Below are positions 1 to 9,400 of a stretch of 15,837 bases of DNA, piece after piece. The translations under genes and the position numbers were made by a program. The stretch lies in assembly GCF_040095835.1 (NCBI RefSeq), contig NZ_JBBMFT010000019.1, forward strand, positions 1-15,837, given 5' to 3'. The stretch is from Flavonifractor hominis. Lineage in GTDB: Bacteria > Bacillota > Clostridia > Oscillospirales > Oscillospiraceae. Below the pieces are notes generated by a model. It was not told the DNA's origin. It saw only the letters and a list, made by a program, of their open reading frames with translations, and ran no database searches. Each line of letters begins with the position of its first letter. The stretch's first letter is position 1.

Positions 1-162
1 GCCGCCTCCGTGTCCGCCTGGGCACAGGACGCCATGGAGTGGGCGGTGGCCGAGGGCATCCTCACCGGCAAGAACGGTTCCGCTCTGGATCCCCAGGGCA
101 CCGCCAGCCGCGCCGAGGTAGCCACCATGCTCATGCGGTTTACTCAGAGCGAGGACAACTAA
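1..162 (+). CDS. C-terminal end of an S-layer-homology (SLH) domain protein (5' truncated by window)
   Basis: Frame 1 is open from the first base to a TAA at 160-162 and gives 53 residues that form most of one SLH repeat. Visible are the AW-DAMEWAVAEGIL-G core, then a G-(S/A)-L-P-G segment and the closing ASRAEVATMLMRF motif, followed by a short TQSEDN tail. SLH repeats bind pyruvylated secondary cell-wall polymers and normally come in threes, so this is probably the third and last repeat of a surface protein whose catalytic or adhesive part lies to the left. Only 7 of the 53 sense codons end in A or T, a higher GC3 than the catalytic parts of the glucuronidase genes downstream. A perfect hairpin follows 23 bp after the stop. 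The function of the missing part cannot be told. Confidence 0.85.
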   Translation, partial: AASVSAWAQDAMEWAVAEGILTGKNGSALDPQGTASRAEVATMLMRFTQSEDN

Positions 163-185
163 CTTTTCGTTCTTCCTTTCCTTTT

Positions 186-222
186 GAGATGGCCTGTGGA
201 ATAATATTCCACAGGCCATCTC
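186..222 (+). terminator. Perfect 18-bp inverted repeat, likely intrinsic terminator of the SLH gene
   Basis: The arms gagatggcctgtggaata (186-203) and tattccacaggccatctc (205-222) are perfectly complementary around one base, so the RNA would fold with a 3-5 nt loop. On the plus strand the stem runs into ctctttgtcgtc, a short and imperfect U tract. On the minus strand it would be followed by purines. It therefore best suits the plus-strand SLH gene, although a stem this strong between convergent genes may also slow transcription arriving from the vWA gene. Confidence 0.7.
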
Positions 223-292
223 TTTGTCGTCTATTGGGCGTTTCTGCGGCAGATTTTGCAGCATCTGTACAAACGGATCCGACACATATGTA

Positions 293-314
293 CCACCGCC
301 CGGCAGGGCGGTGG
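293..314 (-). other. GC-rich stem-loop just downstream of the vWA gene
   Basis: The arms ccaccgccc (293-301) and gggcggtgg (306-314) pair perfectly over a 4-nt loop, 8 bp beyond the stop codon of the minus-strand vWA gene. No T run follows on either strand, so it is not a textbook intrinsic terminator. It may protect the 3' end of the vWA mRNA or work together with the 186-222 hairpin. Confidence 0.4.
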
Positions 315-322
315 ATGGTTGG

Positions 323-1696
323 TTAAAGGGTGATGACAGACTCACAACAGCGATAATCGGTATCGATGTTGTTGGCAAGAAAGCGGGCCTTAAATTTGCG
401 GGGGCCGCATATGCCTTCGTTCGACAGAGACCGGTTATCTGGCACCACAAATTTGATGCATTTGACCAGTACGTCACGGCACATGGGGAAATTATGCGCG
501 GGAATGGTCATCACCTTCATACCGCGCTGATACTCCATACCGCTCTGATCCACTTCGGTGAGAATGGCCGCCAAAGCCACTCGCTTTCCGGGACAGACAT
601 TTTTGATGGTTACATCCATCTGAATGATTTGCCCCTGAGATTCCAGATAGACATCCCCCATGTCTACCAGGACGGAATCCTTACAGCCCTCTACCGTCAG
701 TTCTACCGGTACAGGACAGTCCTCTGGATGGACCACAATGTCACAGGAAACGGATACAGTGGGCTTAGGGAAAGAAACGACATTCCCCTCGTTGTCGGAA
801 TAGGTGATTGACTCGTTGACCAGTTTGGTTCCGGGCAGCTGGCTTATATGCCGGATGAAGAAGTCCAGGGTCGCGCTTTCGCTGGAGGAAACCCCCAGCT
901 GCGGAATGTTCCAACGCAGAGAGTGCGCATCAAGCATGGTGGCGGAACCTTTTGTAGGAGAGGAAATACTGGTGATGACAAAGTCCGGATTGACCACTTC
1001 GTGGATGGCGATGTTGGTGGCTCCTGGTTTGGAGATGTTGGCGGCCAACTCTGCAAAGAGCGCTTCCAGGTCGGCTGCATCCGGTGTAACCGCCACATGG
1101 GAGGCATCGGGATCGGTGGCCCAGTCGTTCAGCGCTGTAATGTCCAGCCCGTCAGAGCCGATCAGGCCGATACAGTAGATGATAATTCCCATGGCCCTGG
1201 CGGCAGATGCGATAGGGGCCGGGGGGGCTCCGGTGGTGGTATTGCCGTCGGTAAACATCACGATCACCTTGGCATTGGTAGAGGCGGGATCAAACAGTTG
1301 GACGGCTTTGGTAAACGCATCTGCGTGATTGGTGCTGCCGCCGGCCGTCAAACCGTCTACGGCAGTTTTTAATGCGTCCACGGAGGTAATCAGCTGTGTG
1401 TTTGCCACAGCTGTATTGGAAAAGCTGACGACGCCCATTTGGCTTCCCGATCCGATCTGCCCATCCTTGTTGTTGTCTGTGGCCTCGTCAATGAGATCGA
1501 TGAAGGTTTTTGCGCCCAGCTTCATGGCAGCCAGGGGAGCGCCGGTCATACTGCCGGAGCGGTCCAGTACCAGTACGATATCGGTGGGATTGGAAACAAT
1601 ATCCGGCGCGGCGGTCAGCGCCAGGGTTACCCGCAGAGCACCGTCGCAGGTAATGCGGTCGGTGTTGATCACTTTGTTGGAATTTGTAACACCCAT
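323..1696 (-). CDS. vWA-domain protein with cysteine-rich C-terminus, no signal peptide
   Basis: This encodes 457 residues from the ATG at 1696-1694, which has a perfect AGGAGG (1704-1709 on the minus strand) 7 nt upstream. An in-frame ATG 12 codons earlier was rejected because that extension would contain the ribosome binding site. Residues ~37-235 form a von Willebrand A domain with a complete metal-ion-dependent adhesion site: D45-x-S47-x-S49 (LDRSGSM), T122 (GGSTNHADAF) and D150 (MFTDGN). Residues ~235-330 look like a DUF11-type beta domain. The last ~125 residues carry nine cysteines, including a CC pair near the end. No signal peptide, membrane segment or sorting motif is visible, which is odd for a vWA adhesin. 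Similar vWA proteins recur in Clostridia, but I know of no established function. It sits convergent with the SLH gene and divergent from the LacI gene. A spore or envelope structural role is possible but is inference only. Confidence 0.88.
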   Translation of the reverse strand: MGVTNSNKVINTDRITCDGALRVTLALTAAPDIVSNPTDIVLVLDRSGSMTGAPLAAMKLGAKTFIDLIDEATDNNKDGQIGSGSQMGVVSFSNTAVANTQLITSVDALKTAVDGLTAGGSTNHADAFTKAVQLFDPASTNAKVIVMFTDGNTTTGAPPAPIASAARAMGIIIYCIGLIGSDGLDITALNDWATDPDASHVAVTPDAADLEALFAELAANISKPGATNIAIHEVVNPDFVITSISSPTKGSATMLDAHSLRWNIPQLGVSSSESATLDFFIRHISQLPGTKLVNESITYSDNEGNVVSFPKPTVSVSCDIVVHPEDCPVPVELTVEGCKDSVLVDMGDVYLESQGQIIQMDVTIKNVCPGKRVALAAILTEVDQSGMEYQRGMKVMTIPAHNFPMCRDVLVKCIKFVVPDNRSLSNEGICGPRKFKARFLANNIDTDYRCCESVITL

Positions 1697-1703
1697 TGTG
1701 TTA

Positions 1704-1709
1704 CCTCCT
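1704..1709 (-). promoter_or_regulatory. Ribosome binding site of the vWA gene
   Basis: A perfect AGGAGG reads on the minus strand, with 7 nt to the ATG at 1696-1694. It decides the start in favour of the MGVTNSNK N-terminus. Confidence 0.85.
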
Positions 1710-1996
1710 TCTGGGATAAGTGCCCACCTCATACTATGAACATGCCGCCGGAAGTGTCATTGCCGGAAAGGGGGACACTCTTATGGCCTTTCCAATGGAA
1801 CCAGTACACAATGCTGCACCGTGCACCTGGAACGGTCTGTCAAATCTAACAAAGTAAAGTAATAATAAAATCAGATAATATAGAAAAGAAATCGTTGTAT
1901 ACAAGTGAATTAAGTTTCATTACAGGTAGCGGGAATATTAAAATTATGCAAATTCTATACGATATAAACAAAAAAATTTTTTAATAAGACATTGCG

Positions 1997-2025
1997 TTGA
2001 CAAATTTGATTAAAAATATTAGCAT
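1997..2025 (+). promoter_or_regulatory. Candidate sigma-A promoter P1 for the LacI gene
   Basis: A consensus -35 TTGACA (1997-2002) is followed by a 17-bp spacer and TAGCAT (2020-2025, 4 of 6 matches to TATAAT). An A6T6 tract lies 14 bp upstream, where an UP element would be. The -10 overlaps a 10-bp palindrome, tagcatgcta (2020-2029). Transcripts from here would begin just before the paired inverted repeats and carry a leader of roughly 180 nt. Confidence 0.5.
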
Positions 2026-2038
2026 GCTAGTAAACGAA

Positions 2039-2058
2039 AGATGTCCCGCGGGACATCT
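2039..2058. promoter_or_regulatory. 20-bp perfect palindrome with central CG, candidate LacI-family operator
   Basis: The sequence agatgtcccgcgggacatct equals its own reverse complement. Even symmetry around a central CG is the usual layout of LacI/GalR operators, and the site lies just downstream of promoter P1 and 152 bp upstream of a LacI-family gene, so autoregulation is the simplest reading. In RNA it would also form a tight hairpin, and that alternative cannot be excluded. Confidence 0.5.
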
Positions 2059-2081
2059 CCTTTCTCTGTGCAGAGAAAGGA
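2058..2081. repeat. Second perfect inverted repeat abutting the palindrome
   Basis: The arms tcctttctctg (2058-2068) and cagagaaagga (2071-2081) are perfectly complementary around TG. It begins where the 2039-2058 palindrome ends, so the leader RNA could fold as two back-to-back hairpins. No U tract follows, so it is not a standard terminator. It may be a second regulator site or a leader RNA structure. Confidence 0.55.
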
Positions 2082-2118
2082 AAGAGAATTGCCGAAAGAA
2101 ACATCATCTGTCATACAA

Positions 2119-2148
2119 TTGTAACGTTGTAAAGTCAATTTGTATAAA
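2119..2148 (+). promoter_or_regulatory. Candidate sigma-A promoter P2 for the LacI gene
   Basis: TTGTAA (2119-2124, 4 of 6 to TTGACA) is separated by 18 bp from TATAAA (2143-2148, 5 of 6 to TATAAT). It would give a leader of about 55 nt. The -35 region holds a direct repeat, TTGTAA-CG-TTGTAA. It is a weaker candidate than P1 on the -35 but better on the -10. Confidence 0.4.
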
Positions 2149-2210
2149 TTCGAAGAGACTGCGGTTTTGACTTTTAAATATATTTAGGCTGATACAAAAG
2201 AGAGAATGGC

Positions 2211-3278
2211 ATGAGAAGAGAGAAAAATCGCGTTACAATCCGAGATGTGGCGGCGCGGGCAGGGGTTTCGCCGTCTACAGTGCACCTGGTAGTAGCAGGA
2301 AAGACGGGACCCAAGGAGGAGACTCGCCAGAAGGTATTGCGAGTGGTAGAAGCCCTGCACTATCGATGCAACGCTGCAGCATCCTCTCTCAAACGGGGAG
2401 AGACGTGGATCGGGGCAGTACTTCCAGCACCGGAGGGTGGCAATGAGCTATACTACGGACCGATCTGGAAGGGGGTGCGAGACTATTGTGAGAGTACGCA
2501 GGATTTCAATATCCAACTGATGGAGCTGCCGTATCGGAATGACGGATCAGTCACGGTTCAGCTGAAGAGCGTAGAGGAGATCCAGTCCGAGGAAAAACTG
2601 TCGGGTGTGGTCGTACTGGGCGATATTGCGCCGGAAGCACGGAAAGCCTTGCGCAGGTTGAGTGACTTAGGGCTGCCCATTGTGCTGGTCAACGGCGAAG
2701 TGCCGGAGATAGGGCCTGTGTGCAGTGTACAGACGGAGAACTATCTGCTGGGCTGCACTATGGGAGAGATTCTGGTGCGGACAACGCCAGACGGAAGTGG
2801 AATCCTGGCCTGCGCAGGCGGGAAAAGTACTCCAGCCAACGTGGAGATGGTGCAGGGTCTGGAGTCTTATCTGCGTGAATGTGCACCGGAGCGGATGATA
2901 TATAAGATTTACTACGGTTACAGTGACGAAGAGATTCAGCAGCTCTATAGACAGTTGCTGGAAGTCCTCAAAGATAAAAAGATTGGCGGCTGCTGCAGCG
3001 TAACGGCACGGGGAAGCATCCAGCTGGCCCGGGCGCTGGAGCGGACTGGGATGGCAGGGCGAATTTCGGCCATTGGCAGCGATATTTTTTCTGAAAATAT
3101 GGAGAGCTTGAAGAAAAATGTGTTCCAAAACTTGATTTTTAAAAACCCATACCAACAGGGCTGGCAAGCGACAAAGAGATTGTTCCAGCATATCTTCCGT
3201 GTCAGACAGACAAAAGGTGAGATAGAGCGGCTCAAGGGAGAGGTTGTGTTCCAGAGTTCTATTTCCATGTATCGATGA
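2211..3278 (+). CDS. LacI/GalR-family transcriptional regulator
   Basis: The product is 355 residues, a normal length for the family. Residues 8-30 form the LacI helix-turn-helix (VTIRDVAARAGVSPSTVHLV), continued by the GPKEETRQKVLRVVEALHY helix and a hinge helix at 54-62 (NAAASSLKRG). Residues ~65-350 are a periplasmic-binding-protein-like effector domain. The recognition helix reads STVHLVV where most relatives have STVSRVL, so its operator may differ from common ones. The ATG at 2211 is preceded only by a weak purine-rich AGAGAGA site, and no longer in-frame start fits. It lies 185 bp upstream of the GH115 gene on the same strand, which suggests control of one or both glucuronidase genes. 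The ligand, perhaps an aldouronic acid or xylo-oligosaccharide, is inferred from context. The perfect palindrome upstream is a candidate binding site. Confidence 0.93.
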   Translation: MRREKNRVTIRDVAARAGVSPSTVHLVVAGKTGPKEETRQKVLRVVEALHYRCNAAASSLKRGETWIGAVLPAPEGGNELYYGPIWKGVRDYCESTQDFNIQLMELPYRNDGSVTVQLKSVEEIQSEEKLSGVVVLGDIAPEARKALRRLSDLGLPIVLVNGEVPEIGPVCSVQTENYLLGCTMGEILVRTTPDGSGILACAGGKSTPANVEMVQGLESYLRECAPERMIYKIYYGYSDEEIQQLYRQLLEVLKDKKIGGCCSVTARGSIQLARALERTGMAGRISAIGSDIFSENMESLKKNVFQNLIFKNPYQQGWQATKRLFQHIFRVRQTKGEIERLKGEVVFQSSISMYR

Positions 3279-3463
3279 GCAAACGGAAGATACACGATAG
3301 AATAAGCCCCGCAGATAAGGGACCATGGGGCAGTTTACACCGGCTTACACGTCTATGCCTGCAGGCTGTCCGGCACGAGATGGACAAGAGAGGAGGCAAG
3401 CAACCGGAACAGGAATAGACGTTGACAGCAAATACAGCGTCGTTTTAAGAGAGGGGTATTTGG

Positions 3464-6400
3464 ATGAAAAAAACCAAACGGAGCTTATCGCTCCTGCTGG
3501 CGTTCTCCATGCTGGCATCCACGATCCCATATTCCGGTATGGGGCGTGCTTCGGCGGCGGAGGACACCTGGTTTACTGATGTGCCCGCAGAACACTGGGC
3601 ATATGAGTATGTATCGGACGTGACATCCAAGGGACTGTTCTTGGGGACTGGCGACGGCAGCACGTTTTCCCCTGAGGAACCGATGACCCGCGCCATGTTT
3701 GTGACGGTCCTGAGCCGTATGGATGGGGCGGAAGTAGACGACAGTGCGTCCACCGGCTTCAGTGACGTGCCGGCGGGGACCTGGTACACCGGAGCGGTGG
3801 AATGGGCCGTGGATGCCGGTGTCACCGAAGGCAACGGCAGCGGCGCGTTCCTGCCCGAGCAGGCGATTGACCGTGAGCAGGTGGCGGCGATGCTGATCCG
3901 CTACTGTGACTATGCAGGGATCGAGCTGGAAGAGACGGAAGAGGCCATGGCCTTCACGGACGCAGCCTCGATCAGCGGTTGGGCCACGGAGGCCGTGACG
4001 GCCTGCCAGCGCAGCGGGCTGATGACCGGTTACACCGATGGCAGCTTTGGCCCCGCCCGGCAGGTGCAGCGGGCGGAAGTGGCTGCGGTGATGTCCCGGC
4101 TGGCCGCCATCGCGGAGCCCGGCGCGGTGCCGGCGGAGAGTTTCCGCGTCCGTTTCGACAGCAACGGCGGCAGCCAGGTAGAGGACCAGGTGGTGGAGGC
4201 AGGGAAGCTTGCCGAGCGCCCCGGGGACCCCACCCGGAGCGGCTACCGCTTTGACGGCTGGTACAGCGATGGAGAGCTAAAGGAGAAGTACGATTTCTCC
4301 AAGCCTGTGAGTGCCGACCTGACTCTCTACGCTAAGTGGACCAAGACCTCCAGCGATGACGATTCCACAGACCCGGAGCCGACCCCGGCGCCTGCCAGCG
4401 ATTGCATCTATAATGGTACGACGACGGCTCCTGTCATCATCGACAAGGCCTATCCTGATGACGAGGATAGCTACGTACAAATCGCTCGCGCAGTGGGCGA
4501 TCTGCGGCAGGACATTGCCATGGTTACCGGTGGGATTGACAGCCATGAGATCCAGATGCTCTACAATGACGACATGGAGCGGCAGGCTGAGCGTCTGGAC
4601 GCAGCTGATCCTGACCTGGTGCCGGAGTTGATTACCGATGTATCCGATGTGAATGCCGGTTACGCGATCTTGGTAGGCAGCATTGACGACAGCGCCATAA
4701 TCCAGGGGCTGATTGAAGCCGGAAAGCTGGATGAGGCGAAGGATATCCAGGGCAACTGGGAATCCTATGTGATCAAGGAAGTGGAGGAGCCACTGCCTGG
4801 CGTAGATAAGGCCCTGGTTATTGCCGGCAGTGACGCCCGTGGTACTATTTATGGTATCTATACCGTCTCGGAGATGGTGGGCGTTTCGCCTTGGTACTGG
4901 TGGGGCGATGTTACGCCTGAAGTAAAGGACAATATCCAGGTGTCGGTTGACGAGCCGATTGTGGCCGGAGAACCCTCGGTTCAGTACCGTGGCCTCTTCC
5001 TCAACGATGAGGAAAATTTCACCGAATGGTCCCGGAAGTTTGAGAACGACACCGACTCGCCCGGACATCCCAATGCTGGTGTATATGCCAAGGTGTTTGA
5101 GCTGGTCCTGCGTTTGAAAGGAAATACGGTCTGGCCCGGCATGCATAAGCCCAGCGACGCCTTCAACAAGTACCTGGATGAGGATGGATTGCCCATCAAT
5201 GCCAAGGTCGCCAAAGAGTATGGCGTGCTCATGGGGTCTTCTCACTGTGAGAACATGTTCCGAAACAATGAAGGTGAATGGTATCCCTGGGCAGCCGCCA
5301 ACAAGGACAAATACGACGCTGTGGGCGAGCCGCAGTACGACTATTCCATCAATCCGGAAGCGCTGAACGCTTACTGGGGTGAGCGGCTGGAGAGCAGTGC
5401 CAAAGGCGGATTTGAGAATATTTATACCATCGGCATGCGGGGCGTGCACGACTGGGGCATGGCATATGCCGGGCTGGAAGACAAGAGCCTGAAGGGGCAG
5501 ATCGGCCTTCTGCAGAAGATCATTGATGCCCAGCGCTCCATGGTCGAGGAGTTCTTTGGGGCGGAGGATGCGGTGCCCCAGGTATTCCTGCCCTATAAGG
5601 AGGCGCTGCAGTACTACAACGGCGACCCGGACAACGGAGTTGCCGGTGTCCAGATCCCGGATGACGTCATGCTGATGTGGCCGGATGACAACCACGGCTA
5701 CCTGCGGCAGGTATTGACCGAGGACGAGCGTGAGCGCAGCGGCGGCGGTGGTGTATACTACCACATCTCCTATTGGGGTATCCCCATCAGCTACCTGTGG
5801 ATCAATACCACGCCTCCCAGCCTGATCTATGAGGAGCTGAAGAAGGCGTATGATACCGGCGCCGATGATTATTGGATCATCAATGTGGGCGACCTGAAGC
5901 CCTCTGAGATCTCTCTGGAGTTCTGCATGGACCTGGCCTGGGATATCGACTCCCAGACGCCCGAGACCATCCCCGACTTCCTCGCCGACGTGGCTGAGCG
6001 CGACTTTGGCCTGGACGAGCAGGGGGCTGCGGAAGTCTCTGATATCATGCTGGACTACTACCAGTACAACATCGCTATGCGGCCTGAGTTCCAGGGCTTC
6101 AGCTCCATGGATACTTACAGCTCCATCGCCAACGGCGATGAGGCCCAGATCCGTATTGACCAGATGAGCGAGGTCTTCGACCGGGCGGATGCCATCTACC
6201 GTAACCTGCCTGCTGACAAGCAGGACGCATTCTATGAGATGGTCTACTATCCCATCCGGGCCAGCAAGTTTACTCTGGAGAAAAATATCTACCAGCAGAA
6301 GAGCCAGCTTTATAAGCAGCAGGGCCGCTATGGCAGCGTTAACGCTTATATCGAGCTTTCCAAGCAGGCATACGGCAACATCATGTCCGACCTCAACTAC

Positions 6401-9400
6401 TACAACAAGGAGCTCAATGGCGGTAAGTGGAACGAGATCATGAACCCCTACCAGCGGAGCAATGGCCTGCCCCAGATCAAGGGTGAGCTGGAGTACGAGC
6501 CTGTGATCAAGAGCGACGCCGTCCAGGGCATCGGTGCTGTGTGTGAGGGTCAGAAGAATGGCACGGAGGATGTGACCCTTTCCTTCTCCTCCCTGACGGA
6601 CGATAAGCGCTTCATTGACGTGTTCAGCCGCGAGGCCAAGGCAAACAACTGGTATGCCGAGGTTGATGGCGACTTCATCCAGCTCTCCAAAACCGGAGGC
6701 AGTGTGGAAGTAGAGGACCGCATCTGGGTCAGCATCGACTGGAGTAAGGCTCAGGACGGTGCCAATACCGGTTCCGTCACCATTAAGGATGACTTTGGTT
6801 TCAGCAAGACCTTCCAGATCTCCGCAGATAAGTCCACTCTCCAGCCGGAGGCGAACACCTATGTTGAAGCCAACGGTTATGTAGCGATTGAGGCGGAACA
6901 CTACACCGAGGCCATTGCCAAAGGCGACAGCCAGTGGCAGGTGGTGGAGGGACTGGGCCGCAGCGGCAGCTCCATGCGCGTCTATCCCGACATCTCTGAG
7001 AAGATCACCGGTGACTTTGCGGAGAAGTCTGCTCAGCTCCAGTATCGCATCTATTTCGAGAGCACCGGCACCTTTAACGGCACCCTGTACCGTATCCCCA
7101 CTCTGAACGAGGGCCGCGATGAGAATGGCGTGACCAAGACCTGTCAGATCGCCGTGGGCCTGGAGGGACAGGAGCCCACTGTTCTGTCCGGCGAGTCTTC
7201 CGCCCTGAGTCAGAGCGCCCGGTGGCAGAAGAACGTGGAGGAGCACATCGAGAAGCTGTCCTTCCAGATCACCGTGGATCAGCCCGGCTACTATACCTTG
7301 GTGGTCTATAAGGCGGATGCCGGCATTGCGTTCGACCGTATCGTCATCAACACCGGTGGCGAGCAGGCTTCTTACCTTGGCCCCAACATCAGCTACAACA
7401 CCATCCCCGGCGCTTACGTCCAGGCTCCCATCTCCACGCCTCCCCAGCTGACCCTTGACGGGCTCGAGTTCGAGGACGGACAGAAGCGGGACAACTACTG
7501 GTTTAACTTCGGCGCTTCCGGTACGGTCTCCAACTACATCACTGTGGGCACCGACACTGTGCAGGGCGCGGGCCTCAACTATGGTTGGGCGGCCGATAGC
7601 CAGATCGAATCGGTTATCAGAGACGATGCGCCCAAGGCTGCCGATCGGGACAAGAGCTTCATCCACGGCAGTGAGCCTACCCATTTCTTCGTAAAACTGC
7701 CTGAGGGCAAGTACACCGTGCAGCTGGCCTCCGGCGACCGGCTCAAGGACGGCGGTATGTCTTTTGAGATGAGCGTGAAGGCCAACGGTCAGGAAGCCCT
7801 CTCCAATGTCTCCATCCAGGCAGGTACTACCCTGGAGAGCTGCTTCATCGCTGAAGTGGGGAGCGACGAGACTCTGGACCTGGAGTTCAGCGGCACCTGG
7901 GCCGTCACCAGCATGGAGATCATGCCCTATACCGAGCCTGAAGTCAGCGGCAATGATGGCGCGTTCCTGGCCGAGAACGGTACCGTTTGGATCGAGGCCG
8001 AGGCAGCCCTGGAGGATTCTGAGTATGCCTCTGCCAAGGCTGGAAATCCAACCGCCTGGATGGAGAGCTCCGGCATGAGCGGCGGCGGCATGGTACACGG
8101 CCCCAACTCCAGCACCAACTTCAGCAATACTGGTAATTTGACGAACAGCCCCATGCTCTCTTTCAAGGTCAAGTTTGACCAGAGCGGCGATTACACCTTC
8201 TGGGCCCTCAAACGTGCGGTCAGCGATGACGATGACTCCTTCCACATCGGCGTGGACGGGAAGTATGTGGGGACCTACAACCCCGGTTCGGAGCAGACCA
8301 GCGCCTACCAGTGGGCCAAGATCGACAATACTGTAACTATCAGCAGTGGATATCACACCATCAACGTTTGGGGCCGTGAAGACGGCGTGCTGCTGGACAA
8401 GTTCTGCATCACCAAGTCCGGTACGACCCCCAGCGACCTGGGCGGCGCGATGAAGCGTGAGATCAACAACGATGTCCAGGCTACCAAGGTCACCATCCGT
8501 GCCACCGAGGACGTCATCACCGTGGGTGAGAGTACCATCCTGACTGCCGAAGTGGAGCCAGGCGATGTCACGATCCCCGGCGTCACCTGGAGCATCCTCT
8601 CCGGTGAGAGCTCCGCTTACCTGGATGAGCAGCCCGATGGCTCTGTGGAGCTCGTCGGCGTCAAGGCTGGCACCGTGGAGGTCAAGGCGGCCTCCAAACA
8701 GTCTCCCGGAGTCTCCGCACGCTATACCGTCACGGTCAATGGTAAGCAAGGCGTCGCCCAGGGCGTGTTCCTGGAGACGGACGGGTCGGTATGCATCGAT
8801 GCCCAGACCGCTCTGGAGGACAGCGAGTACGCCTATGTGAAGGATGGTCAGACCCATAAGTGGTCGCTCAACGGTGCCCGGAACGGCCTCCAGGCCTCTC
8901 CGAACCGCGGCGATATCTGGGACGGCAATGATGTGGACTACCTCAACGAGGTGGCTCCCAGCATGAGCTTCCAGATCGACTTCTCCACGCCGGGCGTGTA
9001 TTACATGTACACCCTTATCAGCCATCCGGATGGTTCCTCCGACTCCATGCATGTGGCCCTGGACGGTGAGTACCAGTTCAACACCAACAACAGCAAGAGC
9101 GGCAGCTTGGTTTGGGACAAGTACCCCTCTTCCTGGAACTTCGAGATCACCACGCCGGGTGTCCACACCCTTACTATTTGGGCCAGAGAGGACGGCTGCG
9201 TGCTCAACAAGATCTATTTGACCAACGATCCCACCGACCCCCTGCCCACCGGCATGGGTCCCATGGAGAGCCCGCGTGAGGAAATCGAGACCCTGATCCA
9301 TGTGAAGGAAGTGACCATCAAGGGCACCACACCTTCCATTGAAATCGATGAAACCACGGTTCTGACCGGCACGGTCCGCCCCGCTGAGGCCAACGATACC

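Larger units (their letters stand above)
1733..2210. other. AT-rich intergenic regulatory region between divergent vWA and LacI genes
   Basis: No convincing gene is seen here. The first ~100 bp are of mixed composition, and from about 1850 to 2035 the DNA is strongly AT-rich. It holds an A6T6 tract (1971-1982), a candidate promoter (1997-2025), two abutting perfect inverted repeats (2039-2058 and 2058-2081), a second candidate promoter (2119-2148) containing a TTGTAA-CG-TTGTAA direct repeat (2119-2132), and the LacI start at 2211. Since it separates divergent genes it must also hold the vWA promoter, for which no clear sigma-A boxes were found. Confidence 0.7.

Noticed and set aside
224..1849. 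Plus-strand open frames across the vWA gene, including a Gly-rich one at 848-1372
   Set aside because: They are shadows of the minus-strand vWA gene, which has a perfect ribosome binding site and an intact MIDAS; none of them has a recognisable domain.
3306..3331. GCCCC...GGGGC inverted repeat between the LacI and GH115 genes as a terminator
   Set aside because: The stem is only 5 bp over a 16-nt loop and no T tract follows, so a terminator is not supported.
3422..3450. A perfect TTGACA (3422-3427) upstream of the GH115 gene as its promoter
   Set aside because: At 17-bp spacing the -10 would be ttaaga, a poor match, and transcription would start at or after the ribosome binding site at 3449-3456. 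A TAGAAT at 3298-3303 is a better -10 but has no good -35, so the GH115 promoter stays unassigned and read-through from the LacI gene is possible.
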